A DNA stretch of 57,490 nucleotides from a virus. Position numbers and translations under genes: made by a program. Under the pieces are notes generated by a model that saw nothing but the letters and a program-made list of their open reading frames with translations, ran no database searches and was not told where the DNA came from. The stretch spans positions 1 to 57,490 of IMG/VR virus record IMGVR_UViG_3300042988_000148. One strand, given 5' to 3'. Shown here one piece after another: positions 1-7,968 of this stretch; within the stretch, counting starts at the first letter, position 1; each line of letters begins with the position of its first letter.

Positions 1-2
1 GT

Positions 3-230
3 CAAGAACTGATAGCTGACATTGCTGTTGCTTTAAAGCAAGCAAGGGATAGTGAACTTACTGATGAAGAACGTCAGTGGGTTCGCCTTGCCATTGCCGC
101 AGAAGCTAGAAAAATCAAATTCCGTGACGCTGTTATTGAAAAAACGCTCACGGGTTTGACTTGGTCTGGCATTGTTGGTCTTGGTTACGTATTCCTAGAC
201 TTTTTCCGAAATCACGGATTAAAAGTATGA
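3..230 (+). CDS. Small membrane protein, 5'-truncated by window edge
   Basis: An open frame enters from the left edge (first full codon at 3) and ends at TGA 228-230, giving about 75 visible residues. The N-terminal part is charged and helical. It is followed by one hydrophobic segment (LTWSGIVGLGYVFLDFF) and a short basic tail, so it looks like a single-pass inner-membrane protein. Its stop overlaps the next start (ATGA), so the two are translationally coupled. Position upstream of secreted and lysis genes would fit an accessory holin-like or membrane protein, but no family is firmly recognised and the true start lies outside the window. Confidence 0.7.
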   Translation, partial: QELIADIAVALKQARDSELTDEERQWVRLAIAAEARKIKFRDAVIEKTLTGLTWSGIVGLGYVFLDFFRNHGLKV

Positions 231-751
231 ATCGGTTTGTAGCAACCTGTCTGATTGCAACATCATTCAGTGTTGCTGCACAACCTATTGAGACAATTTC
301 AAACAACACCAGTACGGTGACGACAAACGGTAGCATGACTACTGTTGTTAAGTCTCCACCTCCGTCTGCAATATCACCTCAGATCGGCGCTAATGCGTCA
401 TCTGACCTTTGTACGGTTGGAGTTGCTGGCGCTGTTCAAACTCAGATTTTGGGTATCTCTGCTGGTACAACATTCACTGAAGACAACTGTGTCCGTTTAA
501 AGAACGCTAAAACGCTTTACGACATGGGCATGAAAGTCGCGGCTGTCTCTGTGATGTGCCAAGACAAAAAAGTCTTTGATGCAATGATGCATGCAGGTAC
601 TCCCTGTCCTTATGACGGAATGATCGGTCCTGCTGCTAAAGCTGCTTGGCAAGCAAACCCTAAACAAGAGGAAGTGAAGAATGAAAAGCCAACTTCGATA
701 TTCAACACTGGCTACATTCTTGGCGTTTTGGGCCTCTTGTTGTTGTTCTGA
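227..751 (+). CDS. Secreted phage protein with signal peptide
   Basis: The product is 174 residues. The start at 227 is preferred over an in-frame upstream ATG at 161 because it overlaps the previous stop as ATGA and begins directly with a signal peptide (MNRFVATCLIATSFSVAAQ, cleavage after AxA). The mature part is Thr/Ser/Pro-rich, then carries a cysteine-containing region (LCTVGVAG, DNCVRL, VMCQDKK, GTPCPYDG) that suggests disulfides. A hydrophobic C-terminus (YILGVLGLLLLF) could anchor it. It is the first of a run of exported proteins. I recognise it as a type of conserved phage protein of unknown role; an envelope or lysis-related role is inference from context. Confidence 0.75.
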   Translation: MNRFVATCLIATSFSVAAQPIETISNNTSTVTTNGSMTTVVKSPPPSAISPQIGANASSDLCTVGVAGAVQTQILGISAGTTFTEDNCVRLKNAKTLYDMGMKVAAVSVMCQDKKVFDAMMHAGTPCPYDGMIGPAAKAAWQANPKQEEVKNEKPTSIFNTGYILGVLGLLLLF

Positions 752-1523
752 GCCTTACACCTATGGTGTCACGAAGAACGCTGCTGCTGCAGGTTTGACA
801 TGGGACATGAGCGTATTGCCTAAGGAGACAGGTTTAACGGTCAACGGTGTTGTTTATCAATACACAACTGTGAAGCGTCCAGAGGACAACATGCTTGTTC
901 ATGTTCGAAATCTAAATGCCAGAGGTGATGGTTACATCTTCAGAGAAACCGATGATTGGTCTAAGCTTCCGGGCAACACAATCAATAAAGTAGTCTCTGT
1001 TGATAATGTTCCTATTGGATATTGGGGCAAAGGGTCTATTGATGTTGAGGGACAAGGTAGAGTTGAGAAACCAAGTGTGGTCTACACCTATCGAGTAGAT
1101 CACTGTTTCAATGCAGAGATAACGCCGGGTTGTCCCGGATATAAACCAATTGTTCCAGAACAAAAGATTGAAACATATAACGCTCTTGATGATAGTGCTG
1201 TGAAGCAAGCTACCAAGAAAACAGAACAAGAATATAAGCAGGAAGTACAGAAACGAGAAGCTAAAGAGAAGGCCCTCTCACAAGCTGGTAGCGCAATTGA
1301 AGAAGCAGGTAAGTTATCACAAGAGTCATTGCTTCAGGCGATGAATAACATGACATCGTTTAGTAGTTATTATTCACTGGCAATAAAAGGTGGTGCTTAC
1401 AAAGACTCTCTAGTTCTTCTCGACACTAAACTTCCTGAAAATAGAACCGGTCTGCGAAACGGATTGGCTCAACAAGTTCTTCATACGAAGATGATTGATT
1501 TGCAATATGAAAGAAAACCATGA
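681..1523 (+). CDS. Secreted or lipoprotein-like protein, function unknown
   Basis: This 280-residue frame overlaps the preceding gene by 71 nt. Its start sits behind GAGGAAGTGAAG, a good ribosome site. The N-terminus is a signal peptide (LATFLAFWASCCCSEP) with a Cys cluster that could be a lipobox. The first half looks beta-rich, with paired cysteines near HCFNAEITPGCPG. The middle (roughly residues 170-215) is a charged Lys/Glu-rich coiled coil, and the end is mixed. It belongs to the run of exported proteins at the left end. The function is not recognised; the coiled coil suggests an elongated periplasmic protein. Confidence 0.75.
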   Translation: MKSQLRYSTLATFLAFWASCCCSEPYTYGVTKNAAAAGLTWDMSVLPKETGLTVNGVVYQYTTVKRPEDNMLVHVRNLNARGDGYIFRETDDWSKLPGNTINKVVSVDNVPIGYWGKGSIDVEGQGRVEKPSVVYTYRVDHCFNAEITPGCPGYKPIVPEQKIETYNALDDSAVKQATKKTEQEYKQEVQKREAKEKALSQAGSAIEEAGKLSQESLLQAMNNMTSFSSYYSLAIKGGAYKDSLVLLDTKLPENRTGLRNGLAQQVLHTKMIDLQYERKP

Positions 1524-2005
1524 AGTATTTATTTCTACTCCTGTTACCCTTCGCCGTATGTGCTGAAGAAGTTCCAATCATTGGGAATGTTCAGTCTAAA
1601 TGTGTCATTACAACAGACACCCCCGGCGTATATGGTAACCCCACTGCTGATAAATTAAGCACATCACCTGTTGATGGTGGTGTAATGCCTATTGTTCGCT
1701 ACGATGTCTCCATTGCTAATGCATACAAGGCCCGTATCAGTACCCCTACTAGCTTCTCTACCAGCCCTTCGTTGAACGATACGGTGACATGGACAGGTTC
1801 TACTTCTATCAGTTCTGTTTCCGATGCACAAATGTCTGGTTATGAAACAAACAAGATTGTGTATGACAATGCTACCGAATACAACCTAGCACTTGCTGGT
1901 TCGACATGGTTTAAATCAAGCTCTTCCGCCAAGTACGGTTTCAATAAAGCCTTTCCCGGTGGTACATATCGTGCTGTGGTGTACGCTGAATGTATCGCTC
2001 GTTAA
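1520..2005 (+). CDS. Secreted beta-rich protein, function unknown
   Basis: This 161-residue protein is coupled to the upstream gene by an ATGA overlap. A clear signal peptide (MKYLFLLLLPFAVCAEE) is followed by a Ser/Thr-rich, probably beta-sandwich mature part with two cysteines near its ends (SKCVITT and AECIAR) that could form a disulfide. The pattern resembles small pilin or adhesin-like beta proteins, but this is shape rather than demonstrated homology. It is the third consecutive exported protein in the cassette. Confidence 0.75.
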   Translation: MKYLFLLLLPFAVCAEEVPIIGNVQSKCVITTDTPGVYGNPTADKLSTSPVDGGVMPIVRYDVSIANAYKARISTPTSFSTSPSLNDTVTWTGSTSISSVSDAQMSGYETNKIVYDNATEYNLALAGSTWFKSSSSAKYGFNKAFPGGTYRAVVYAECIAR

Positions 2006-2361
2006 TATTGCTGCTGCTTGTGACCTGCGCACATGCACATGAAATGGTTCCTGCATATCCAAAGATGGAATCGTCCCATGTTGCTGGTGTTAGCAAAACT
2101 TCGGTTGAAGTATTCAATCGTAGAGAAGATGTGCAATATTATGAAGTTGGTGTATTTACAAAAGACTGGACACCTGTTCGGTTCGTAACCGCATACAACA
2201 TTATCAAGCTTAACTATCTAGGTCGAGTCAAGATTGATGTGTACATACGAGATGAGGATGTTGCTTCTGCCACATATATATGCTCTCAATCAAAAATTAG
2301 AAGTGATATGAACAATACAACGGCGGTGTCGTCGAAGATTTGTTCTAAGTTGATTAAATGA
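1990..2361 (+). CDS. Secreted protein, possible chaperone-like beta fold
   Basis: This 123-residue protein overlaps the previous gene by 16 nt. The signal peptide is MYRSLILLLLVTCAHAHE. The mature region (SKTSVEVFNRREDVQYYEVGVFT and following) alternates hydrophobic and polar residues like an Ig-like sandwich. The arrangement recalls the N-terminal domain of periplasmic pilus chaperones, but only by pattern, and the key residues of that family are not confirmed. Two cysteines (YICSQS, KICSKL) could pair. It sits next to the beta-rich secreted protein, so a chaperone and subunit pair is conceivable. Confidence 0.7.
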   Translation: MYRSLILLLLVTCAHAHEMVPAYPKMESSHVAGVSKTSVEVFNRREDVQYYEVGVFTKDWTPVRFVTAYNIIKLNYLGRVKIDVYIRDEDVASATYICSQSKIRSDMNNTTAVSSKICSKLIK

Positions 2362-2771
2362 AAAAGTCAGTACTGGCATTGTTGTTTGCTTGTGTAAATG
2401 TGTTTGCACAGAACAGTTCATTGAACTTGCAGATGCCCTACGGTTTTTCAAACTATCAGTCTGATAAGTTCAGAGCTGGCGAACTGGATTGCTCAAACGC
2501 TATTGGTGGTGGAAAGAATCTTGAGTTTGGTGTAACAAGTATTCTTAATAACACCAGTGGTATTTTGACTAGCTCCGATCCTAGTGTTCCGAAATCAAAA
2601 GATGTTGGTGTGTATGCGCGTATCACAATTCCAATTGATGAAGTTCCTGAGCGTATCAACTGCAATTCTCTTTATCAACTTGAGCTGAAAAAGAAACGTG
2701 TTGAGATTGAGAAGCTTGAGACAGAGCTTGATAACCTACGCAAGCTAAAGAACGGAAAGTTTGAAAACTAA
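2358..2771 (+). CDS. Secreted protein with C-terminal coiled coil
   Basis: The product is 137 residues and starts with an ATGA overlap. It has a signal peptide (MKKSVLALLFACVNVFAQ), a central Ser/Gly/Asn-rich region with one Cys pair (LDCSNA, INCNSL), and a C-terminal heptad-like helix (YQLELKKKRVEIEKLETELD). The coiled coil suggests oligomerisation in the periplasm. It is the last exported member of the cassette before genes for cytoplasm-anchored membrane proteins. No family is recognised; a spanin-like role cannot be excluded, but the size and order are not diagnostic. Confidence 0.75.
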   Translation: MKKSVLALLFACVNVFAQNSSLNLQMPYGFSNYQSDKFRAGELDCSNAIGGGKNLEFGVTSILNNTSGILTSSDPSVPKSKDVGVYARITIPIDEVPERINCNSLYQLELKKKRVEIEKLETELDNLRKLKNGKFEN

Positions 2772-2772
2772 T

Positions 2773-3297
2773 ATGGCTGATCTTGGTGAAGAACTTAAGA
2801 AGGTTGAAGACCTTAAAAAGAAGGAGTTCACAGTCTTCGGATTGAAGATGACCCCTTTGACTATTGGTGCTTTATTCACATTGTTATCGACTGTCATCGG
2901 GACAATGTATGGTGGTTTTGTCCTGTATAAGAAGGTTGTCGCTGTAGCCAATCTTGACCTTGGTGAGTATCAACAGAAGATGGATCTGATGGATGCCAAA
3001 GTTGAAGAGGCTCTGAAGTATGCCAAAGATATTAAAGATGGTATGCGCGGTGACATCATGCGTGTTGAGTCTGCTGCTGAACGAGCCAACAATAAAGTTG
3101 ATTCTGTGTCCATGAGAACTGAAGGCAAGGTAGATCGTTTGGAAGAAAAGATGCGTAAGCTATTAGACGATGCCGATGCTAGATTTGAATCGCAACGAGA
3201 GAAGCTACGCAGCTCTCAGAAGTCTGATACCAAAGAACTAGAAGACCGCATTAATGCCAGAGTTCAAAAGGCTCTGGATAATCCATTGTCGAAGTGA
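2773..3297 (+). CDS. Membrane-anchored coiled-coil protein
   Basis: From ATG 2773 the protein has 174 residues. An in-frame TTG lies at 2761, but ATG 2773 falls just after the upstream stop and has a GGAAAG-type site. A short charged N-terminus precedes one or two hydrophobic stretches (LTIGALFTLLSTVIGTMYGG), followed by about 120 residues of charged helix with heptads (KVDRLEEKMRKLLDDADARF). It therefore looks like an inner-membrane protein with a long coiled-coil tail. Its place just before small TM genes and the holin suggests envelope remodelling or lysis. The family is unknown. Confidence 0.75.
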   Translation: MADLGEELKKVEDLKKKEFTVFGLKMTPLTIGALFTLLSTVIGTMYGGFVLYKKVVAVANLDLGEYQQKMDLMDAKVEEALKYAKDIKDGMRGDIMRVESAAERANNKVDSVSMRTEGKVDRLEEKMRKLLDDADARFESQREKLRSSQKSDTKELEDRINARVQKALDNPLSK

Positions 3298-3307
3298 AAG
3301 GTAAATA

Positions 3308-3493
3308 ATGTACGAATTTGAAACATGGTGGAAAAAACATTGGATTGATAAACCGCACTGGTTGCATAGACAATGCTTCGAAGAAGGTTATAACTGTGCT
3401 ATGGCGCAAACCAAGAAAGAGAATGTGCGAATAGCTATTGCCTCTGTTATTGCGCTTGTGGTCCTTGTTGGCCTATATTTCATTAAAGGATAA
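3308..3493 (+). CDS. Small single-TM protein
   Basis: This is a 61-residue protein with an aromatic and charged N-terminal half (YEFETWWKKHWIDKPHW) and a C-terminal transmembrane helix (IAIASVIALVVLVGLYFIKG). It starts 10 nt after the previous stop. The tail-anchored topology and place among lysis genes suggest an inner-membrane accessory protein. The function is not recognised. Confidence 0.7.
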   Translation: MYEFETWWKKHWIDKPHWLHRQCFEEGYNCAMAQTKKENVRIAIASVIALVVLVGLYFIKG

Positions 3494-3498
3494 TCGAT

Positions 3499-3795
3499 AT
3501 GACTAATATGCGAATGACACCAGAGGATATCGAAATTCGAGTTTGGGCATTTATTGTTGTATGCATTATGACAATGCTGTTTGTTATTGCCCTTGGTATT
3601 TTGTGGGCTGTTGCTTTTGAAACACAAACAATGGAACTCGCACCAATTGATGGTATCTTCCTTGAGATCTTGAAGGCTGTTGCTTACATGAGCATCGGTA
3701 CTCTTGGTGGTATTGCTGGTCGTAAAGTAGCAGCAAAGGCTGGTGCTGCTCTTGGTGAGGAAGACAAAGATGATTCCAATCCCAGCGCTGCTTGA
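3499..3795 (+). CDS. Two-TM membrane protein, holin-like
   Basis: The product has 98 residues and follows an AAAGGATAATCGAT ribosome site. Two hydrophobic segments are visible: residues about 14-40 (VWAFIVVCIMTMLFVIALGILWAV) and about 55-78 (FLEILKAVAYMSIGTLGGIAG). A charged, acidic C-tail follows. Its 3' end overlaps the 3-TM holin gene by 26 nt. Small size, TM content and adjacency to holin and lysin genes fit a second holin or antiholin, which is an inference. Confidence 0.65.
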   Translation: MTNMRMTPEDIEIRVWAFIVVCIMTMLFVIALGILWAVAFETQTMELAPIDGIFLEILKAVAYMSIGTLGGIAGRKVAAKAGAALGEEDKDDSNPSAA

Positions 3796-4195
3796 GGTTG
3801 GCGGTAAGTTGCTGGATCGGTTTATGCCAGATCCTGCAGCTGCTGCTAAGGCTAAGGCTGATCTAGAACAGATGGCTGCTCAGAACAAACTGGCAGAACT
3901 CAACGTCGATCTTGAAGCATACAAGACTGAACAGAACAATCTCACAGAGCGCCTTAAAGCCGACATGGCTAGTGACTCTTGGTTGTCCAAAAACATTCGA
4001 CCATTGACGTTGATCTTCATTCTCTTTGCCTATTTCACTTTTGCAATGATGTCTGCTTTTGATCTTGAGACACGTGGCAATTATGTTGAGCTTCTTGGTC
4101 AATGGGGCATGTTGATTATGTCGTTCTACTTTGGTGGACGAACTCTTGAAAAAATCATGGACATGAAAGGAAATAAAAATGAACCTGACAAATAA
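3770..4195 (+). CDS. Holin, 3-TM/GTA-type family
   Basis: The product is 141 residues. The start at 3770 is chosen because GAGGAAG lies at good spacing, whereas the upstream in-frame ATG at 3743 has none. The N-terminus (MIPIPALLEVGGKLLDRFMPDP) and the long amphipathic helix rich in Ala, Lys and Gln are typical of the holin family with three TM segments associated with gene transfer agent release. Hydrophobic segments at about residues 85-106 and 112-130 (LTLIFILFAYFTFAMM, WGMLIMSFYFGGR) follow. It would permeabilise the inner membrane to release the lysin encoded directly downstream, whose start it overlaps. Confidence 0.8.
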   Translation: MIPIPALLEVGGKLLDRFMPDPAAAAKAKADLEQMAAQNKLAELNVDLEAYKTEQNNLTERLKADMASDSWLSKNIRPLTLIFILFAYFTFAMMSAFDLETRGNYVELLGQWGMLIMSFYFGGRTLEKIMDMKGNKNEPDK

Positions 4196-4643
4196 CTTCT
4201 CACTGAGTGAATTGACTCACAGCGACACTGCTGTCAAAAAAGGATTGGACAACACTCCAACGCAAGAGATTATTGATAATCTGAAAGTGCTTTGTGAGAA
4301 AGTGTTGCAGCCTGTGCGTGAACATTACGGCAAGAGTGTTAAAGTTAATAGCGGCTATCGTGCTCCTGAAGTGAATGCATCGGTTGGTGGTAGCAAGACT
4401 AGCGATCACTGCAAAGGTCAAGCCGCTGACATTGAAATTGTTGGTATTGCCAACGGTGATCTTGCTAAATATATCAAAGATAGCTTACAATTCACACAAG
4501 TCATTTTGGAGTTTTATACTCCCGGTATTCCCGACAGTGGTTGGGTACACGTGTCATACGACCCTAAAGATTTGAAATGTCAGGTGCTGACTGCTACGAA
4601 GAAAGACGGTAAGACTGTCTATCTTCCCGGTCTGGTGCTTTAA
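4179..4643 (+). CDS. Endolysin, M15-family peptidase
   Basis: This 154-residue protein matches the zinc D,D-/L,D-carboxypeptidase-like family (Peptidase_M15_3). The visible zinc set is H77 and D84 in SDHCKGQAADIE plus H124 in GWVHVSY, with E111 in LEFYTPG as the likely catalytic acid and R61 in SGYRAPEVN preceding. The length is usual for the single-domain phage enzymes. It cleaves peptide bonds in peptidoglycan. The lack of a signal peptide means release through the holin encoded immediately upstream. The start follows AAAGGAAATAAAA. Confidence 0.93.
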   Translation: MNLTNNFSLSELTHSDTAVKKGLDNTPTQEIIDNLKVLCEKVLQPVREHYGKSVKVNSGYRAPEVNASVGGSKTSDHCKGQAADIEIVGIANGDLAKYIKDSLQFTQVILEFYTPGIPDSGWVHVSYDPKDLKCQVLTATKKDGKTVYLPGLVL

Positions 4644-4655
4644 TAAGGAATGAGC

Positions 4656-4985
4656 ATGGAATTTACAGCTAAGCAAAAAGAGATTGTTGCACGTAAGATG
4701 GGCTATGATGGCCCTATGCAAATGTTTGATGAGTTCCTTGCCGCATCCCCTTCTGACTCTCAGCGTTATTCTGCACTGACTTCTAAGTTTGCTGAGCGTA
4801 TGGCTAAAGGCGGTTTCGTTAAGAAGTACGCTGCAGGCGGTGTTGTAACAAAGATCAGTGATGCCGAGATCAAAGGGTTCTATGAACAGAACAAGGGCAA
4901 TCCGGAATTGTTGAAATCTACTGCTGCACAATATGGTGTTTCTGAACAAGACATCACCAGAGCTTTGGGTATTTCGATTCGATGA
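4656..4985 (+). CDS. Small phage protein with AKGG motif
   Basis: The product is 109 residues from ATG 4656. ATG 4650 is also in frame but lies only 2 nt after AAGGA, too close for translation. The N-terminus is helical. The centre has MAKGGFVKKYAAGGVV, a Gly-rich motif that recurs in other proteins of this genome, and the C-terminus looks like a small helical or HTH-like domain (TAAQYGVSEQDITRALGI). The context lies between lysin and virion genes, so a minor structural role is possible. The function is unknown. Confidence 0.75.
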   Translation: MEFTAKQKEIVARKMGYDGPMQMFDEFLAASPSDSQRYSALTSKFAERMAKGGFVKKYAAGGVVTKISDAEIKGFYEQNKGNPELLKSTAAQYGVSEQDITRALGISIR

Positions 4986-5380
4986 AATTTGAGGTTGTAT
5001 TAGATATCGATAGTGTTTGGGATGATGTTGTTGGTTTCATAGATAGCACCATTCCTTATGTTCATGGTGAATTCACAACACAAGATGTCAAAGACAAATT
5101 GTTGGATAACGAGTATAACCTAATCGTTATAAGTAATGATGATAATATAATTGGTGCTATTGTTTTTAGCACACATTTTGTTGCTAATAAAAATACTGCC
5201 TTCATTATCATCACTGCAGGCAGACACATAACAAACGATGATGCTTGGCAAAAGTTAAAAACTTTGTTTAGTAATCTTGGGTATGAATACATTGAAGCAG
5301 GAATGCGTGATAGCACCATGCGACTTTGGTCAAAGCTGGGCTTCAAAAAGAAATACAACATAGTTGGAGTTGATATATGA
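4982..5380 (+). CDS. GNAT-like acyltransferase domain protein
   Basis: This 132-residue protein has a GNAT-like order: N-terminal helix, the strands NLIVISNDDNIIGAIVF and NTAFIIITAGR, then a helix and the C-terminal LGYEYIEAGMRDSTMRLWSK followed by LGFKKKYNIVGVD. This end pattern is usual for phage GNAT proteins. The acetyl-CoA pyrophosphate loop (Q/RxxGxG/A) is not obvious, so activity is uncertain. It is coupled by ATGA overlaps on both sides and lies directly upstream of the virion genes. It might modify a virion or host protein. Confidence 0.65.
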   Translation: MKFEVVLDIDSVWDDVVGFIDSTIPYVHGEFTTQDVKDKLLDNEYNLIVISNDDNIIGAIVFSTHFVANKNTAFIIITAGRHITNDDAWQKLKTLFSNLGYEYIEAGMRDSTMRLWSKLGFKKKYNIVGVDI

Positions 5381-7269
5381 GAAATGATGTGCTGTTGTCG
5401 CTCGGTATTCCTGAACTGGATACACGAGCTTTTTCGCATGATGGCGATAGGAAGATCAAACTATACGGTGGCGGCACCACCTATGTTGATCGACCAACCG
5501 GTATCACACAGGAACAGCTTGATGCTGCTAATAAAAAAGCTGCAGATGCTGAAGCTAAAGCCGCCGCTGATGCCGCTGCTGCTGCCGAAAAAGCACAAAA
5601 AGAGCAAGCTGCTGCCGTAGCCAAAGCCGCTGCTGATGCCACCAATGCTGAACGCTCTGCCAAGCCTCAGATGGATAACACAGGCACTTATTACGAAGCT
5701 GCAACAACCGACATGGCTCCCGGTATGCAGGCTACAGCACAGACAGCAGGACCAACTACAGCTGCTACAGCCGCACAGATTGATCAGACCGCTGGTGTTG
5801 CTGCTCCTAAAGCAATCACTGCCCCTACGATTACGGCAGCAACGGCAGCACCCGCTGTCACTAAAGCACTTGAGGGTGTCACGGCTGAGCAAGGTGCTGT
5901 ATCTCAACAAGCACAGGTCACTGCTGCTACACAGGCTCCTGAGACAACCGCTGTTGCTGGAGTTGAAGCAGCACAGGGTGAAGCTGCTACCGTTCAGGGT
6001 GCTCCTACTCGCACTGTTCAGGAAGGAGAACTTGTTTCGGGCTCTGCTGTTGATATGGCAAAGGTTGATACTGAGCTTGCCAAGACTCAAGCAGCACAGG
6101 GTGTTGTCACGGAAGAGATGACAACTCAAGGCCAGCTAAATAAGTTACTGACTGATTTTGATGCCGGTGCTCCTCCACCTTGGGCCGCTGCCTCGCTTCG
6201 TACTGCAACAGCACAACTTGCTGCCCGTGGTCTTGGTGCATCTAGCTTGGCTGGTCAAGCAATCATTCAGGCTACGCTTGAAGCTGCTACACCCATTGCT
6301 GCCGCTGATGCTAAAGTGTTTCAAGAGATGGGTTTTCAAAACCTATCAAACCGTCAGGCTGTCGCATTACAAGTTGGTCAACAACGCGCCCAGTTTTTGG
6401 GTCAACAATTTGATCAAGAGTTTCAGACAAAGGTGCTGAATGCCGCAAAGATTGCTGACATTGCAAACAAAAACTTCGATGCTCAGACAACCATTGCACT
6501 TGAGAATGCCCGTCTTGCTAACACAATGAACGTTGCCAACTTGTCTGCCAAGAACGCTGTTGTTCTTGAGAAGGCAGCTGCTATGTCTCGTCTTGAGACA
6601 CAGAACCTGAGCAATCGTCAACAAGCAGCTGTACAGAATGCGCAAGCTTTCTTGCAGATGGACATTAAGAACTTGGAAGCTCGTCAACAAACTAACTTGT
6701 TCAAAGCTCAAGAAATATCCGATGCCATTGTTAGTGATGCCGGTTTTGAAAATGCCGCACGCGCAACCAACGCAACCAATGCGATGGAAGCAGCTAAGAT
6801 TTCTGAAACACTAGCTCTCACTGCAAATCAGTTCAATGCAACCGAGCGCAATAAAATTAGTCTTGCTAACATGAATGCTGCCAATGAGTTGGCTAAGTTC
6901 AATGCGCAAGAAGCCAATGATCGTGCAGAGTTTAACTCTCGCCTCTCTTCTGAAATCAATGTGGCTAATGCTAAAATCTTGGCAGACATTTCGACAGCTA
7001 ATACTGCCGCTATCAATGCTGCATATGCTGTCAATGCTAAGAATGCCACCGAGTTGTCGGCAGCTAAATACGCACAGCAATCTCAAACCTACCGTGACTT
7101 GCTTGAGTATTCTTGGAAGTCTGGTGAGAGTGAAAAAGATCGAGTGACAAACATTGCTGTTGCATCCATTACAAAGAGCGCTGCCGTTGCTGCTGCTGAG
7201 ACTACAGCAAATGCCGCATCCAACGCTGCATGGGGTAAGCTTGCATATGAAATTATCAAGGACTGGTAA
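5377..7269 (+). CDS. Ala-rich helical virion protein (internal virion-like)
   Basis: The product has 630 residues. After a short head (HDGDRKIKLYGGGTTYVDRP), residues about 45-95 are an Ala/Lys coiled coil, and about 100-230 are Ala/Thr/Gln-rich low complexity. The remaining C-terminal region is long helix with imperfect repeats around NLSNRQ, NLEARQ and similar units. No enzyme motif is visible. The helical length and position before two more large proteins fit an ejection or internal virion protein or an elongated tail component. The function is inferred from context; coding is certain from length, codon use and coupling (ATGA). Confidence 0.8.
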   Translation: MRNDVLLSLGIPELDTRAFSHDGDRKIKLYGGGTTYVDRPTGITQEQLDAANKKAADAEAKAAADAAAAAEKAQKEQAAAVAKAAADATNAERSAKPQMDNTGTYYEAATTDMAPGMQATAQTAGPTTAATAAQIDQTAGVAAPKAITAPTITAATAAPAVTKALEGVTAEQGAVSQQAQVTAATQAPETTAVAGVEAAQGEAATVQGAPTRTVQEGELVSGSAVDMAKVDTELAKTQAAQGVVTEEMTTQGQLNKLLTDFDAGAPPPWAAASLRTATAQLAARGLGASSLAGQAIIQATLEAATPIAAADAKVFQEMGFQNLSNRQAVALQVGQQRAQFLGQQFDQEFQTKVLNAAKIADIANKNFDAQTTIALENARLANTMNVANLSAKNAVVLEKAAAMSRLETQNLSNRQQAAVQNAQAFLQMDIKNLEARQQTNLFKAQEISDAIVSDAGFENAARATNATNAMEAAKISETLALTANQFNATERNKISLANMNAANELAKFNAQEANDRAEFNSRLSSEINVANAKILADISTANTAAINAAYAVNAKNATELSAAKYAQQSQTYRDLLEYSWKSGESEKDRVTNIAVASITKSAAVAAAETTANAASNAAWGKLAYEIIKDW

Positions 7270-7271
7270 TA

Positions 7272-7475
7272 ATGAAACACATCAAAGACTATATGAAGAA
7301 GATTGAAGCAATGCTGCTTGATCGAACTAAAGAAACTAAGTCAAACAAGAAAGGCTTGCTTGCTCCTACAAAGCCTTCAGTTGAGAAGAAAGAACAACGT
7401 AGCGAACTATCCACCATTGCTGACTTTGTGTACGGCATTCGTAGCGCACGAGAGGAAATGAAAAATGGCAAATAA
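7272..7475 (+). CDS. Small basic protein, unknown
   Basis: The product has 67 residues and starts 3 nt after the previous stop, with AAGGACTGG upstream as a ribosome site. It is Lys/Glu-rich and probably helical (MKHIKDYMKKIEAMLLDRTK), with an Ala/Pro linker in the middle. It overlaps the next gene by 11 nt. The context suggests a virion-assembly accessory protein; no family is recognised. Confidence 0.7.
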   Translation: MKHIKDYMKKIEAMLLDRTKETKSNKKGLLAPTKPSVEKKEQRSELSTIADFVYGIRSAREEMKNGK

Positions 7476-7968
7476 GCTTTCTGCTGCCGATGTGATTAAA
7501 CCAGTTCCTGCTGGTATTTCATGGACTGCTCCACCTAAGGGTCGTCCTTGGTCTAATCCTCCTAAGTTTGTTGATGTGTCTGATGTAGCTCAGCAATACA
7601 TCGACAAGCTTTCATCGTCTGATATTGTGAACAATGTACTTGATGCTATCGAAACTAAAGTGCCGTTGGCATCTTTGGCTGAGGCTTTGATGCTCAGTGG
7701 TGTCAATGCTGGTGCTCACAGTTTGGACACTGGTATCTTGGTGATGCCTGTTATTATTGAGATGTTGAAGACTGCTGCCGAGTTACACAATACCGATTAC
7801 ATTGTGTTTGCCGAAGAAGCAACAGAGGGTGATGCTGTTCCTGAGCGTGTCATTCGTCAAGCAATTAAAGAAGCAGCAGAGAAGAAAGACTCTTCTAACG
7901 AAGTGGTAGCGCCACAGGTCGAACTGTCTGGATTGATGTCCAGAAAACCTAAGACGGAGATTGCATAA
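7465..7968 (+). CDS. Conserved virion-associated protein
   Basis: This 167-residue protein has the pattern PPKGRPWSNPPKFVDVSDVAQ, then a helical region (SSDIVNNVLDAIETKVPLAS) and GVNAGAHSLDTGILVMPVIIE. I recognise this layout from conserved structural-block proteins of marine and freshwater phages, including cyanophages, whose exact role is not established. It is placed between large virion genes and is coupled to both. A hydrophobic helix near residues 85-105 may contact membrane or partner proteins. Confidence 0.75.
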   Translation: MANKLSAADVIKPVPAGISWTAPPKGRPWSNPPKFVDVSDVAQQYIDKLSSSDIVNNVLDAIETKVPLASLAEALMLSGVNAGAHSLDTGILVMPVIIEMLKTAAELHNTDYIVFAEEATEGDAVPERVIRQAIKEAAEKKDSSNEVVAPQVELSGLMSRKPKTEIA

